In this document: positions 22,425 to 35,951 of the stretch, piece by piece
Layout: each line of letters opens with the position of its first letter
Numbering within the stretch: the stretch's first letter is position 1
Assembly: GCF_907165205.1 (NCBI RefSeq)
Contig: NC_058192.1
Span: forward strand, 10,602,001 to 10,666,000
Source: Coccinella septempunctata
Lineage: Eukaryota > Arthropoda > Insecta > Coleoptera > Coccinellidae
Direction: 5' to 3'
DNA length: 64,000 nt
Position numbers and translations under genes: made by a program
Notes under the pieces: generated by a model
Databases searched by the model: none
Told to the model about the DNA's origin: nothing
Seen by the model: the letters and a program-made list of their open reading frames with translations, nothing else

Positions 22425-22935
22425 CGGGGTGTTCTAGTGATTCAAACCCTAAAATCACAAATTTTTTGCATGTCAACATTAGATTCGTGTTCAGGGGCGT
22501 TGTCCTACAAAAACAAAAGACCTTTGGATAGCTTTCCGCGTCTTTTCTTTTCAATTTTTTCCCGTAGAGTAGTCAGTAATCTCGAATAGTAATCTCCGGT
22601 TATTGTTCTACCCTTATCGAAAAAATCAATCATGATTACTCCATGGCAATACCAAAAAACTGAAGCAAGAACTTTTCCAGCAGATTTTTTGACATGAAAC
22701 TTCTTAGGTCTTGGAAAACCAGAGTGTCGCCATTCCATCAATTGTTGCTTTGTTTCTGGATTGTAGAAATGTACCCAAGTCTCATCCATAGTAACAATTC
22801 GGTTTAAGAAATCTACATCGTTTTCAAATCGAGTACAGATGGAACGCGATGCTTCTACCCTTGCACGTTTTGGTCAACTTTCAAACATTTGGGGATCAAT
22901 TTTGCAGCAATTTTTCTCATGTCCAAATTGACGTA
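22425..22935 (-). pseudogene. mariner transposase fragment, copy A
   Basis: The minus strand encodes the mariner catalytic core: the first catalytic Asp in TMDETWVHFYNPETKQQ, then EWRHSGFPRPKKFHVKKSAG, KVLASVFW, IDFFDKGRTITGDYYS, LREKIEKKRRGKLSKG. After an in-frame stop comes DNAPEHESNVDMQKICDF with the second catalytic Asp. It ends near 22425, before the third Asp motif. Upstream, a frame change leads into RVEASRSICTRFENDVDFLNRIV. So the element is truncated at both ends and carries a stop and a frameshift. It belongs to the same family as the copy at 47.5-48.3 kb. Confidence 0.9.
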
Positions 22936-24116
22936 AACTATATAATGAATTTATATTCATTACTTGTGTTATCTACTGCTCTTGAAAATGACTTCAATGC
23001 ATTCACATATTGCCTCTGTTTCAGGTAAACAACTAGGAACTAGGTACTTCAGGAAGTAGTTAGGAAACAGGTGAGAGGATTAATAGGAAGCATCCTGCAT
23101 TCAGGATGTTAAAGTGAAAATTACAATGTGGAAAACTATCTCGCGTTAAGGACATCCATATTTCTGAGTTGTAGCCTTAAATGCTCAAGGGTCTCAAGGG
23201 ATTAAGGTACAGTCGTACAACAGCAATGAAATTTACTTCACTCACTTCAGATGTGAACGTTACGGTGGTTCGGTTAAAAAAAATTCTCTTCAGGTTGCAT
23301 TTTCATAATCCAAATTATTGAATTAAATACAAGAGCATTTCCTATTGATAGAAAAATGATGTGCTGCTTGTCAGCTTCTAAGCTATTTCAAATCTTACTT
23401 ATCATTTTGTTTAAGTGACTGTGAAAATCAATTTTACCTGCTCGACCACAAACACTATATAAAAGAGAAAAAAACTTGTTTTGAGTGAAATATTCCAAGG
23501 ATCTGGTTGATATTTTTGGGTAAAATTAACGTAACTTATGAATTTCCTCCGTTCCATTTCTCCAATGAATTTCAAAGTTCGTACGGAGCTAACATTTATA
23601 TGGGAGTGATCTATTATCATAATATTTTCCTAATGAACGCAGTATAACAGCGTGGTAGATAGAAGCTAATGGAAACAAAACCCAATTATCTTTCATATAT
23701 TCGGCATTTCCCCTAGCGGCATTTTTCTTACGGAAACTTCCTTATGTATAATAACGAGACTCCAGCAGAGATTTTCGAAGGAACAATATACAATTATTAG
23801 CCCTATCTTTCTGGAATAATGGATGAAGAGCTAGTTGTATCAACATTCATATTTTCCTGCGTCAATATGAGTTCTGAGATTGCTATAATTCACCATAATA
23901 GTCTTGAATTACCATAATATGTAATTTGCATAGATCGAAAAACATTTATGAAACGATTGTCTCAATATTAAGGATCTTCGATGTACAAAAATCATATTCT
24001 AAAAAAGGTGCGGGTCAAAAGTGTTCAATGAAAATTAATATTTCCTATAATGATTGCTGAGGAAGGAAAGATAAGTTGCATTTCATATTATGAATAATAT
24101 TTCCAACTCAGGTTTA
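22936..24116. other. Intergenic, nothing recognised
   Basis: No supported feature. Confidence 0.45.
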
Positions 24117-24220
24117 TTTATTCATTCAATCGTTCGTTCATTCAATCTATTAATTTATTCATCTATATTAATCGATATGGTTATTTATTCATTTATTTAA
24201 TTATTCATTCATTCATGTTT
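24117..24220. repeat. Degenerate ATTC/ATTT tetranucleotide microsatellite
   Basis: Imperfect run of ATTC and TTTA units (TTATTCATTTATTTAATTAT and similar). Confidence 0.75.
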
Positions 24221-24223
24221 TTA

Positions 24224-24532
24224 TATAGGGTATTCCCTAAACAATAAGAATAACGAACTTAATGTGTAGTTTAACTGGAAGCAGTGGTGTACCATTTTAT
24301 CTCCAAAAATGCAAAACTTGTACGGAAGCCACTGGCCAAAATAATAAAATTGCTGGTACATCAGAAAATACATCGTGACATATTCAAGATCAATATTAAT
24401 TATTCATAAAGATATCTACAATGGTAGCACAGTAGTTATTAAAGAAATTTCTTCTCTTTGTCACCCTGTATCTCAAAACTGAAGATGACATTCGTTCACC
24501 TGCAGTTTCTTCTTCAAAGAACACCCTCTATA
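24224..24532. mobile_element. Possible short TIR element with TATA-GGG ends
   Basis: The left end TATAGGGTATTC resembles the reverse complement of the right end (TATAGAGGGTGTTC). The inner CACCCTGTATCTCAAAACTG resembles CAGGGTG-type elements elsewhere in the window. The ends are short and imperfect. Confidence 0.35.
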
Positions 24533-26329
24533 GGCACAATTAGATGAGAGAAGAAACTCAAATTTTGGACTTCCAACAGGAGTATAACGAAATTAGTTGA
24601 TCCGTACAGGTGAAATTCAACAGAAATTCTCTGTTCGAAGAACAACGGGGATTTCTTGGTTTCGTCAAGTAGACGACTTGTTCAATTCACACAAGGAAAG
24701 CCATTTTACTACGAGCTCTTAAATCTTGCTCGGCGGACCTGCATGTAATCGGCAGATAAAGCCATTTACACGTTCTATTCTCCCGATTCGGAGAATTCAC
24801 GATTTTTCCCTTTATCTCTATCGATAGCAGAGTCTTTCCCAATTTATTTTGTGTTGTGCCATGCAGGTTCATTCTGATATGCTGAGCAGTCACCTTCATG
24901 TATAACTTCCCGAGCTATATTTCCTGCACCTTTTATTGTTCCTCTGACTCTTGATCTTTGAAAGGGGGATACTAATCTAAGGATATTGTATTATAACAGT
25001 TTTTCAATATCATGGAGGAAAAGAGGTCCAAGAGATACAAAACAGTTTATGCTTCCCACAACTATTTTGTGGTATTGCCAAAGATATCACAATAATGTGA
25101 TAGTTGAACGTTGAACCAATAATTTCAGAAATTATCTTATCTACTGTGTACTTGCTTTGAAGACACTTTATCATCTTCATTCTATTCTGGAAAAAAACAA
25201 GAATATCAACTGAAAACGAGTGTACTCTAGTATCTGTAAAAAGTGATCCCTATCAATTGTTAAGCAGTCTAGTTGTTTTCATTTCCTAAGTTTTCTCAGT
25301 AGCAGTATAGTATAGTGGTGTAGTAAGCTCTCGAAAAGGAGTGCCACTTCATGAATGGCATGAACACAAATCCCGCATGAATGAATATCGCAAATCCCCT
25401 GGAAATACGAAACTGCCGACGCTATTTTTATCAACGTGTTACGACATATTTCAACGTTCTCCCAGAGATTCCATTTCTTCAGCTCTAAAAGCATGGAGGA
25501 GAGAATCAGGAAATTTCATTAATATCTGAAAGACTCCTCCAACATTGCCGTTGTAGTGCCACTGCAGCGGTAAATTGAATTATTTAGTGAAGAAAATAGA
25601 ATCACTGGGAAGTAGATTAGGGGGAATTGTCTTTCAGTGAGTAGTCCAAAGTATTAAAGCTTCCTAAGAGACTATTCCGCATTAAGAATGCGGACAACAG
25701 ACGAAAGGGGTTAAAATGGGAATTTAGGGAAGGGGTTGGTTAACACCAGAGGCCCCCGGAGGAAGAACTCCCCGAAGATTAAAAAGTTCGTGGAATTCAA
25801 TCGAATTCAACTTGTTTGTGCATATTTCTTGGAAACTAATAAATCTTCTACGTCTGACGTTTTCGTGCTGTATTGAGAAAAAGTTTTCTCCGTAGGAAGT
25901 TTGTAGGTATTCGTCAGTTTCCAACTGAATTGTGACAGTATTCGAATCTTTCCATTTCCATATTTCTCTCGAGTATTTGACATATTCCACGGAAAACTGT
26001 TAATGACTGCATACTCACAAGTTCAGGTTCATTCAATTTTGCGTGCTTATTGCTAATTGCCTTCTTTTGAAAGGAAGTTCATTTGATTATGAAGTCTTTG
26101 TAAGCGGTGCTCCAAAAGCTCTCCAAGGCTATTCAATCAGAACTAAAAAAATTCATTAGTCATGACAAGGAGGAGCAGTAGATATCTTATTTTCTCACGA
26201 AAAAGCCTTATCACTACGGAAGAAAGTAGGAAAAAATAACATTTTCTACGAATTAATTTGGTATCAATATGCCTTTAATCATTATTACACGACAGTTCAA
26301 TTTCACTCGAGTGGAAGTTCCTGGATATA
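24533..26329. other. Intergenic, nothing recognised
   Basis: No supported gene; the minus frame at 25724-25990 lacks an ATG and matches nothing I know. Confidence 0.4.
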
Positions 26330-26514
26330 CAGGGTGTCCGGATTGGAAGGTGATATATTACAGGACGTGTTTATAGGGTCCAAATTGTGGAAAAATCTCT
26401 TCAAGAACCTCCTGAAGAGGATCAACGAGGGAGATCTGTCGACATCTGTTACTTCAGTCAGAACGATTTTGTATGAATTTATGATGCTCATTTTGAGTGA
26501 ACTTTCGATCCCTG
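26330..26514. mobile_element. Short TA-flanked CAGGGTGT element (possible)
   Basis: CAGGGTGTCC at the left and, read inward, CAGGGATCG at the right, both bordered by TA. It shares its ends with 3466-4343 and 40924-41037. Confidence 0.4.
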
Positions 26515-28192
26515 TATGAATAATCGGATGATCACTATTTATTATTATTATTGGCTGTATAAATCAGATCGGTACTTTTCAAAAAATGGCTTTTAGTGTT
26601 GTTAATGTCTCAAAGTGACAGCTGATTTTAGGGGTTCCAAAGAGGTTAGGCGTCAGTTTATAATACTTATCCAGTTCATATCGCTTTGAATTTCATTCGA
26701 CAACCTTTTTTTACTGTAAGATGTTAGATTATGTGTTAACTAAACAGCATTTGCGAGAGGTTTCAGTTTTGCTTGTATTCGAACAAACTGACAATGCATT
26801 TTCTCCAAGTCAATGGACTCAATCTAATCATAACATTTTATGTAGATCGTCCTGCATAACCAACTGGGGAATTCATGTACATATGTATCTCTTCGGAAGC
26901 AATTCATAGCTGTCAACCATAAAATCCGACTCTCAGACAAATGTTTTTTAGCTCATACAATTCGCATAGTTGAACCATTTCCCATATCCAGAATAATGAA
27001 TGTCACGCGAACTCCTGAATATATTTCACCCAGCCTTACATGCTCTATCAAAGCTACCAATAACTCATTACTAGAGAGGCTTGTAAACAGATGTCGCTCT
27101 GGTTACGCCCCAAGTATTTCCTGCCAGGTTATCTAGGAAGCTTTATGAGAATTTCCGGCAATATTCGTTGGCTTATGAGCGTGAAAATCGATTCATAGAG
27201 AAGGGTGTTTCTGATGACAAGAAGAGCCTGAAACGAGGCCTGAGCTGAGCAATCATTTGTCTACATCTAGTTTAACACTGAGTACGAAGATCGTGTGTGG
27301 GAAATTGGACATGCACAACCCCTGTTTCCACCATATTTTGAGGTGGATTCTGAACAAAACTGTCTGTTTGAAATTAAATGCTTTGATATGTCATAATGCT
27401 CCATATTTGTACGAACACTACTTCTTGAAGAAGCAGAGGATGGTCACTGAAAATCTCTCAATAACTGGTTTTCACACAAATCGGTAGATACTTTTTCTTA
27501 CATTTGCTCAGGAGCATACAATGAAACAGTAGTTCGTACCTATATTTCAGGTACGTAATTTAAGGTTATATTCGGACATCCTGTAAAAAAATTAAAATCA
27601 ATGTAGGTTCACCTAGTATTTGTTCACCCTTTATCATATTAAGAATGATCAATCATCCAAACGATTGCTGGCATACGTTGTTTCATCCAGTCAGAGATGG
27701 ATATCCAGACCGAAGAAAATTTTTCTCTGAACCTGATTTATGTCAATCCCTTCAAAATCGAAATTCGTTCTATTGAAAAATCCATTATGAAGAAAGAAAT
27801 CCATTACACGTCTTCCGAACAATATTTCTCTTGTTCGACCCAGGAAAGTAAATGACCAAACATAAACATAACAATTTATGAAATTCTCCTGGGAAAGAGT
27901 ATGCGCCATAATTTTTCTCCTCTGCTTGGCTGACCTACGTTCTAATTCACTGCCTCTGGTACGCTGTTTATTTTACGTCTAATCGTCCATGTTTGTTTGG
28001 GCGTATAATGCATGTGGCACATTTTTGCCTTCAACTGGAAAGTCGATACATTTGCCCGCAAGCTTGACATATTTCCAGAATACTTCAATTCTGAAAATAA
28101 TGAATTTGCCATGGTCATTCTTAGTACTTGAGCCCCGTTTTCCAGACGTGGCTTGGCATTTCATTGGCGTAGTCTGAAAACTAAATAGGTAC
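26515..28192. other. Intergenic, nothing recognised
   Basis: A moderately GC-rich patch around 27050-27260 has no consistent exon borders. Confidence 0.4.
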
Positions 28193-28454
28193 TATACAGG
28201 GTGTCTATAAACAAATGCGAAGGACTTAGGGAGACGATTCCTCGATAAATAAGCAGGGGTAGCTCCTATAATGTTTTTTCGAAATCGACCTCCCTTCCAA
28301 GATACAGCCTTTGGAAGGCGATGACGAGTTGACAGTTTTCAATTTTTTCACCAATTTTTGTTCCAAAGTTCCAAGTCTCACTTTATATGTCAAAATCAGA
28401 AAAATTTCATTTAAAACCCCCCACGAAACTCAACCCTGGCTACGCCCATGCTGT
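28193..28454. mobile_element. Dispersed CAGGGTGT repeat, copy 1
   Basis: It starts TATACAGGGTGTCTATAAAC and has an internal core (AGGGAGACGATTCCTCGAT, AAGCAGGGGTAGCTCCTATA, CCAAGATACAGCCTTTGGAA) that recurs at 61938-62080. The right end reads, in reverse, ACAGCATGGGCGTAGCCAGG, a different kind of terminus. ATAGGTAC occurs on both sides (28185-28192 and 28455-28462), a possible 8-bp target duplication. Confidence 0.6.
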
Positions 28455-31400
28455 ATAGGTACCCATAATGAATGGGACATAACTGCGGCCTTAATAAATA
28501 ATAATATGATCCAACTGAGGTGCAATTTTACCCATTTTTGGAAGACTGGACAGCTGACACAGGTTTTCATTAAATTTGTTACCAACATGTCTTGAAACGA
28601 GTACGATAGTGGACAAGGAAAAATAAATTTCCAGTTATTTAAAACAATTCTTCTGGTACTGTACCAAAGACCTGTTATTGAAAAAATTGATCAGCAAATT
28701 AACTAGATCATGCGTTATAATGAATAGGTAAAAATGTTTTGCTTTCAAAAAAGGTTAAAAACGTAGAGACTATAAGATTTTTTAACCTCACCTACTAGAT
28801 TCGAGACGAGACTCCAATGGTCTTGAGGCATCGTAATTCATTTCACAATTCGTAACGAACGTACATAAAAACCATCGTGAAAAAAGTACATCCCTTTTCA
28901 TCATCAGATGAAACCCAAAGAAATATTGGTCCAGAGCCGCGAACTTGTAAAAACATTCCAGCGAACTCCAAACTTAATTTGCCAAAGTTGCAAAACTCCG
29001 GAAAACCTCCCTTCCTTTGTCCGAATCCGGCAGCGTCCGGAACAATACTTTGTGTTGTGATGAAAAACAGAAGAGCCCCACAAGCACCCCTATTAACACG
29101 TAACCGACAATTCGTTATGTATCAATGGAAAACTTGCGGAAAACTTCCTTTCGGCCCAGCCGTCATTCCCCTTGTGTACCCCGAATATTCAGCCCGTTAA
29201 ACTTTACGATTCTTCAGAAGAATATTTTACGACTGCTGCCTTATCCCGGTCCGGTAATAAAGTTATAAATTGTTACCAGTAAAACGTCCGAAAAAAGATA
29301 CTAAATGCTTTTTCTTCGCGGATGTATGCAAACAATATAATGATGATCCGACGGACCGGAGTTTTTTGCCGGATTCATGGATCTTTATGGATTCCGAATG
29401 ATGTCGAGGGTGATATTCGAGAACAATGGGTCAGCAATTTTCACAGCAAACAAGCCGGGTGGAATGGCAAAACGATTCATTTTTATGAAAACTGAGAGGG
29501 CTATCTATGACGTCCCCAAATCCGGTAAACACGGAACTTTTTCGTTTTCCTGAATGAAAACAAGGATCTAGGAGAACCCTCGTGTTTCCTACATGCGATG
29601 AAGGTTGTTAAAGATGTTATTTGTAGACATTCTCCTTTTACCCAAGCAGGTTATTACGTATTGGATGTGTTAAAGCCTTTCAAACTTTTTGATCCATTGA
29701 CCGTCGTCTTTTTTGAAGATGTCTCTCCAACTATTTAATTCTCTTATCTATACTCCATTCACTTTTATTTTAGCACTCGGTTGGCCATGGAAATTTGACA
29801 CATTTCACTCTGTACAGTACGAATAATTTAAATCAACGCTATGTTGCCCGTTCTACATAAAATTTTCTGTTATTACGTATTTTATCACAATGTCGAATCT
29901 CTTCGGAAAATATGTGACGAACATAATTGAAGTTCATACAAACTGATTGAAGGAATACCAAATCCAGTTATTTGCATGGAAAATACAAGAGATCAGTATA
30001 ATATCATAATATGCACTAGCTTGAGGAGAGTTAATGTTCGTTATCTTCTTTGGCTAAAGTTTGAATACGTTGAATCAGTTGTAGATTTCAAAAATATTAA
30101 CCCGAAGATGAAATGCATATGATGCAGTGGTTGGGAATGGGTATCTCCCGAAGGAATTAACAGATAATTACAAGAATGTTAAATTCTTCAATAAAAATCA
30201 TCTTGCATCAATATAAGTGAAAGGAATTAAAGGAAGTTTCAAGTCAAGATGAACTTCACCTTCTAACAAAAATTTCACATGAATAAAAAATTAACAGGAC
30301 AACTGGCGCGTATTTTTGTCTGTTCATCTTAATACATTGATATAATAATAATAATTAGGTATTTATTGGAACCTTAAGACATTTACAACGTATAGGACAA
30401 GTCAAATGAAAAATAGAGAAATCAATTTTCGGGAACTTATTCTACGATGACATTCATCGAAAATTCTGTAGTAAACTTTTCTCATTAATTCACTCAAACA
30501 TAAAATTCTCAAATGCCACCACTCTTTTGGATCTCCCAATAGAAGGAAATTCTTTGTCATCCTCTTCATTCACATTCTTTCTTCAGATGAAATATAAGTC
30601 GTTCAGATTCAGATGATACATTATATAAATTCTGTTAGATTGAATATGTTCGCTACCGTCTGACTTATTGTGGATTTTAGAATATCAGGGTATAACTATT
30701 TGAATCAGCGGACCTGAATTCTAAATAGCACTTCCTGAAACCCTGTCTCTTTTTTCACTCACTTTCGGCATTTTCGTAATAAAAATTGATATTAGTTGTG
30801 GCAACGGCGTTATGGCATTAACGACATTTCATGAGTGCCAGCCTTACTCCGTTCTAGTTTCAAAAACTTGAGAAAACTATTTCATGGCCAACCGAGAGCT
30901 AAAATAAATGCGAATGGAGAATAGATTAAACTGCTATATATCAATTATGATGTCACTGTACAGATTGGGCCTTAAAAACGTGTTTGTTTCAGTAAACGTC
31001 AAAGACACAGCCTCAAATAAGCTTCGCGATTTTATGACATTCCACAAGTAACAATTGTTTTCATCTTTCAAGCGATCATATAGTGACTGGAATACTAGGA
31101 TCATGTCGCTCAGATAAAATTCTACAAGTCGATGAAAATGGAGGTCAATGAAAAAGTAGGAGCACTCCAATTTGTACGTTTCACAACTGTCATAAGTCAT
31201 GCCAGTTCGTGCAGACTTCATATTTATGTTCCGTCGCGTCTCTTAGGATATGCAGCAGACTAAAAATATAACTCAACGTAGAACTGATATCGGAAGATGA
31301 CTTTCTTGACTGAAATATATATCTGACAACTTCGATCTACATCTTTACCAGAAGGCTACGTGCAATCACTTGTTTAGGAAATTGAAAATTATACATACAT

Positions 31401-33230
31401 GTGTTGATAAGAGTGAATACGCCTTTTCTGCTCGTATTGAATTACATGAAATGCTTTTTCGCAAAAAAATTTGTGACAATTATCAGAAAACTAAGTGTCT
31501 CTCATCAGCAATTAATTTTCGTTCTCAAGTCTGATTTATATTAGTAAAAATCAAAAAATGTCATTCTTGATAACAAAGAAAATGCTTTTTTTAGAAGGTT
31601 TCATCCATGCGCAGCTCACGCCTCTCGGTCTTCTATTTATTTTCTAAAACTCTGAAATTTCAATTTTGAAGTTTGTTACAGCATCTTGAATAATTCAAAT
31701 TCAATACGAAATGGATTCAGAAATACCTCATGTCATAATCTGAGGCTATCGATGTAATGACATGGTATATGGTCTCATAATGGAGAATCAATAATAGTGT
31801 CCTTATAGTTTCTGCGATTTCATTATTTCTTTCAGGAAACCGTACAATAGATGGCAAACATTGAAATTATTGTCTCCATCATTCAAGGCAATAAACGATC
31901 ATTTTCCCTACTCGATTAGAGCATTATTGAATCATCTGTTATCGGTTAATTTAATAGCAACCTAATAAAACTTTTTCTATTACTTATTTATAAGTTCCAA
32001 CGAATCCCTTATATAGCCTGTATAGAAATACCACGTCTGCTAATAAAGCTGACGATATCTTGAAATGTCTTACGATATTTTAATATTATTTTATACTGAC
32101 TCTCTAGGTACTATTTGTTTATAATAAAAATGATATGATATGAAGCATGAAGTGGGTAGATCCATGAGGTATTCAATAGCAGTTCTTCTACATTTGCTTT
32201 TATAACTTGGATTTTCGAAGCAACGATCACTGCCATGAATTCAAACGTTTGTAGACCTCTCTCTTCATACTTGATTATTCTAATATACGATTCCTACAAT
32301 CTTAGAGTTTGAGCCAATGGATGCATGTTGCCATTTTCACTCTGAGAGTTAGGAAAGTGAATTGAGTTGGTCCTAGATTCCTGTTAGATGGCGATTGGAT
32401 ATATTTCTTCATAATATAAGGAGAAATGCTACAGGACCCTCATGTTATAATTCCATTAAAAAAACAAAAAGTTCCAACACTTCATTAGCAAATAATCATA
32501 GTATAGGTACCTACAGCATTATGAGTTTTATTTGATTATACAACATTGAAAAATTAATCGATAGGCAGAGAATAAATGAAATCACTTAGCCTGCATTCAT
32601 TGCAAATGCCGAACGACAAGACAGGGTGAAGACAAATGAATTGAGGAACGCAATACGCCCTGAATTCAAGAACAGAACAGCTGCTGGGGTCCGTCCATAT
32701 TTCTTGCAAGGGCAGAGTTAATATTGAACATTATTAATTGCGAGGCAGAACATAACGGAAATATTGTATTATGGGGTAGAAAAGAGTCATTAGAATGAGT
32801 TATTGGGACATAATTGGTAGAAATTACGCCGCTGCGAGAATATCCGAACACGAAGTTCAGCAAACGAGAATTTATCGGTGAGGGAGTGAACCAAAAAAAG
32901 GTATAAGTTTCGAGGAAGCGCTTCTTCCCATTCGCCTCCGAGCACTGATGAAAAATGAATTATTTCAAGGGCATCGGAATATTTTTCCGATAGGGGTTTA
33001 TCAGAAGCCGGTAAAAATAAAAATGGATGAACGAAATGATTGAAGAATTGTCCAGTAAACACTGCAAACTGAAAAATTGTCGCAAACTTTATTTTTCTTA
33101 TATTTAGGTGGCACAACGTTCGATCAAAAGGTTTTTCAGCTGGTTCGCAACATTCATTTACAAAAACTCTTATTTGGCTGGTCTTTTTTCATCTCATGAA
33201 CAATCTAACCCATCATCAGGTAAAACAAAA
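28455..33230. other. Long intergenic stretch, no supported gene
   Basis: Frames at 28877-29200 (+) and 30934-31221 (-, true ATG, 95 codons) show no known domain, splice context or signal. Around 28900-29560 CCGGA/TCCGG words are frequent, with no interpretation. Confidence 0.4.
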
Positions 33231-33257
33231 AACCTAACCTAACCTAACCTAACCTAA
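33231..33257. repeat. Short interstitial telomeric repeat (CCTAA)n
   Basis: Five tandem CCTAA units, the complement of the insect telomere motif TTAGG. Both sides carry a similar phrase (CTAACCCATCATCAGG before, CTAATCCATCATCAGA after), as if the block was inserted into or expanded within a duplicated 16-mer. Confidence 0.75.
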
Positions 33258-33345
33258 TCCATCATCAGATATACAAAGTGCCTCAAATAAGAAAGATAAC
33301 CCTCAATAAGTCAAACTCGAACATTTTCAGTGAAAAAAACGTTTA

Positions 33346-34280
33346 GAGTCATTCGGGGCAACTGTGCGCACTTTTGCCTTTCAAGCCATACCCTGTTTCA
33401 AATGTTGAAGCTAGGGAAATTAAAACATATTCATAAGATAGAGAATTTTCTAATCTATAAGAAACCATCAAAAAGCAAACAAACAAAAACGTTTTTTTTT
33501 TCCGCAAAAAAACATTTAATAGTGAAAGTCGGAGTGCGTTCACATGCCCCGTATTGCGGGTAAGTGTGCGCACCCTCACGGGGTAAGTGAACGCAGTGCT
33601 TAGTGAACCAGACAATCAAAAAAAATTACAAAATAATATCATCAAAATGTTACAATATTAGAGAAATGCTGTTTATTGTCAATACAGAAGCGCCTTTTTA
33701 TAAGCTCTGCATTATTGTTCGTGCCACAATTCCTGGTGAACACAACACTTGATACATTTCCCTGTTGGTGGCTCTTCATATTTTTCCGAACAAATAGGAC
33801 AATATTGATCGAGTCTTAACCAAGAAAATCAACAATGTCATAATTTATTCCTCACTGAACTAATTCCCATATAATGAATCTATGCGCACACTTACCCGCG
33901 CACACTTTCCCCAGTAAGCCAAAATTTGAATTGACGTTCTTATAGAGTTGAGCAGCTGAGAGAACCTTAAATTTTTTATAATATATTTAGATTAATATGC
34001 CCATGATCGAATGAAATATTGTTTAACACTGTCGGACTCGGAACTTGGACCTGGCAGAATTTGCAGCGATGCTAAAAATTAACAAGAAAACTAGCAGTGA
34101 ATTTAATTGATTGCAAATAAAAAGTTAACGAAACGTCGCACGGCGCACTCCTATGAAAAACTAATTTGGAGATTCTGCGCCCTTGCTCCACCCGAATGAA
34201 CCCCTCTTTCATACATTGCATAGTCGAGATATACGCACTGCGCACACTTACCCTCTGCGCCCAGTTACCCCGAATGACTC
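33346..34280. mobile_element. pogo-like DNA transposon derivative, 935 bp
   Basis: The left end GAGTCATTCGGGGCAACTG and the right end read inward (GAGTCATTCGGGGTAACTG) are near-identical TIRs, each flanked by TA (33344-33345, 34281-34282). Subterminal GTAAGTGTGCGC words repeat in both orientations. The interior keeps a decayed C-terminal zinc-binding piece of a pogo/Tigger-type transposase. TA flanks and that piece agree on the Tc1/mariner/pogo superfamily. Confidence 0.85.
33690..33810 (-). pseudogene. Cys/His-rich C-terminal tail of a pogo-type transposase
   Basis: The minus strand reads DQYCPICSEKYEEPPTGKCI, then KCCVHQELWHEQ-stop-CRAY. C-P-I-C....Y.......C..C....W.HE.C is the usual zinc-binding tail of insect pogo/Tigger-like DDE proteins. 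A stop interrupts it before the last Cys. The rest of the transposase is deleted. Confidence 0.6.
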
Positions 34281-34282
34281 TA

Positions 34283-35951
34283 TATATGAGTGTATGTAAG
34301 GTGAAAAATTCAAATTTCGATGCACGAAACCAAAACTGAGTTGGATCTCGTTGCCTGCTATAATTTACATTTCTGTAAATCAACTGAGAATGTAAAATGT
34401 GGATATTTCACTGGAGATTTTTTCTAGACTTTATTCAAAACCTACGGACAACGTGCTTTCACTGCTGTACTTCATAAAAAGAAAGTTGACTCGGTAGATC
34501 AATAATTCATGTCTAACGAATAGACGACTTCAAACAATGAAAAACCGCAGCAGAGGCGAAGCAGTCCAATCTTTCTGCGAATGTTAGATCTCTGAATACT
34601 CAACTAGATGAATTCCCTTACTGCCAAAACCGACCAAAATTGGCTGTCTCTGCTTCTGCATACACGGCTAACCTGTTTTTCCTTTCGCAAATGTTTCTCG
34701 TTTGATCTTCCAACTGCGAAAGGGTTGATTAACGAAGGGTACAAATATAATGTCAAATCCATTCGACACTAAAACGAGTTACGTTCAGAAACTCGACATC
34801 CTGATTGAGATGGTGACGTTTCAATCTACGGACGCGCCTAATTTTGTTATAGCCAAATATTGACTACGTTTCAATTAGCGATTGCAACGTTTTAGCCCTA
34901 ATACAGCGTGTATTCATGTGGAAATTGTAGTCATAATTAACGATAACCGATGTACGTGTTTCAATTCCATCAGTTTGCGAGCAAGTTGCGTATCTACGTA
35001 CATGTGGATAGTAAATTGGTATAACATTATTAATTGTGCATTTTTGGATCCATGGAGTACGATTTCACTACCTGATGAACATAACGATCATTGAAATGAG
35101 CTGACTAACTCATTCCTGAAGGATATTATTTCTATAACAACGCAAATTTTGAATTGCTAGTAATTTCGGCCATATAATGGGAATAACATATCTCTTGTCC
35201 TCGATTTTAGTAATGAAAACGTGAAAAGATTTTTCTTATTGACCGCAAATCAGATAAGGGAGGCATATTTGAACTTATATTTCTTCACGAATGATTCACC
35301 CAGATCCTTCGCCATTTTGCAACCTGGCTCTCTTAGGGTGCTAAAATTCGTACTTCGGTGTTTTTGATAAACTAGATATTATTAATTGGTAAGTATACGA
35401 ATCAAGTAGCAAATTATGACGATTCTACCAGATTTTTGCATTGATCGAACCAATTCAAGGTTCAAGTTAATATTTTAGCATGAGTGGAACAACTACAAAG
35501 CTTTTTCCTGAAATTTCGAGTTTTATATCGTACAGCATCCTGAAGATACAAGTCTACGGCACATTTTCTCAGATCGGAACTCGCCATCAACAGCTATTAC
35601 GCTATCACCCTCATTGAAACCCTCTACCCTCAGCACACTCGAAACCTGCTATCTTTCCCCTCCTTCTAGGCAGAAAAAACGAGGAATCTCGCAAACTGAG
35701 ACCCGAAATTATGTCACGTAGAAGAAATATGGATGTGAATGGGATCCCACTATCGAACTGATAGGTCCTATGAAACTGTTATAAGACGCATGACATCACC
35801 TTGTTCCCATCGTTTATCCTGTCGATAACGTTCGAAGAAAAACTCAAGGGTAGTTTGTTCTGTCGATCTCGATATATGGTTATTGCGGTCATTCAAGCTG
35901 ACGGTTAAAGGTCACGACAAGGAGAAGAAGGAATCCTCACAACTCACGACT
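34283..35951. other. Intergenic, nothing recognised
   Basis: No supported feature. Confidence 0.45.

Noticed and set aside
28877..29200. 107-codon + frame
   Set aside because: The opposite strand is also open; no ATG context, domain or splice borders.
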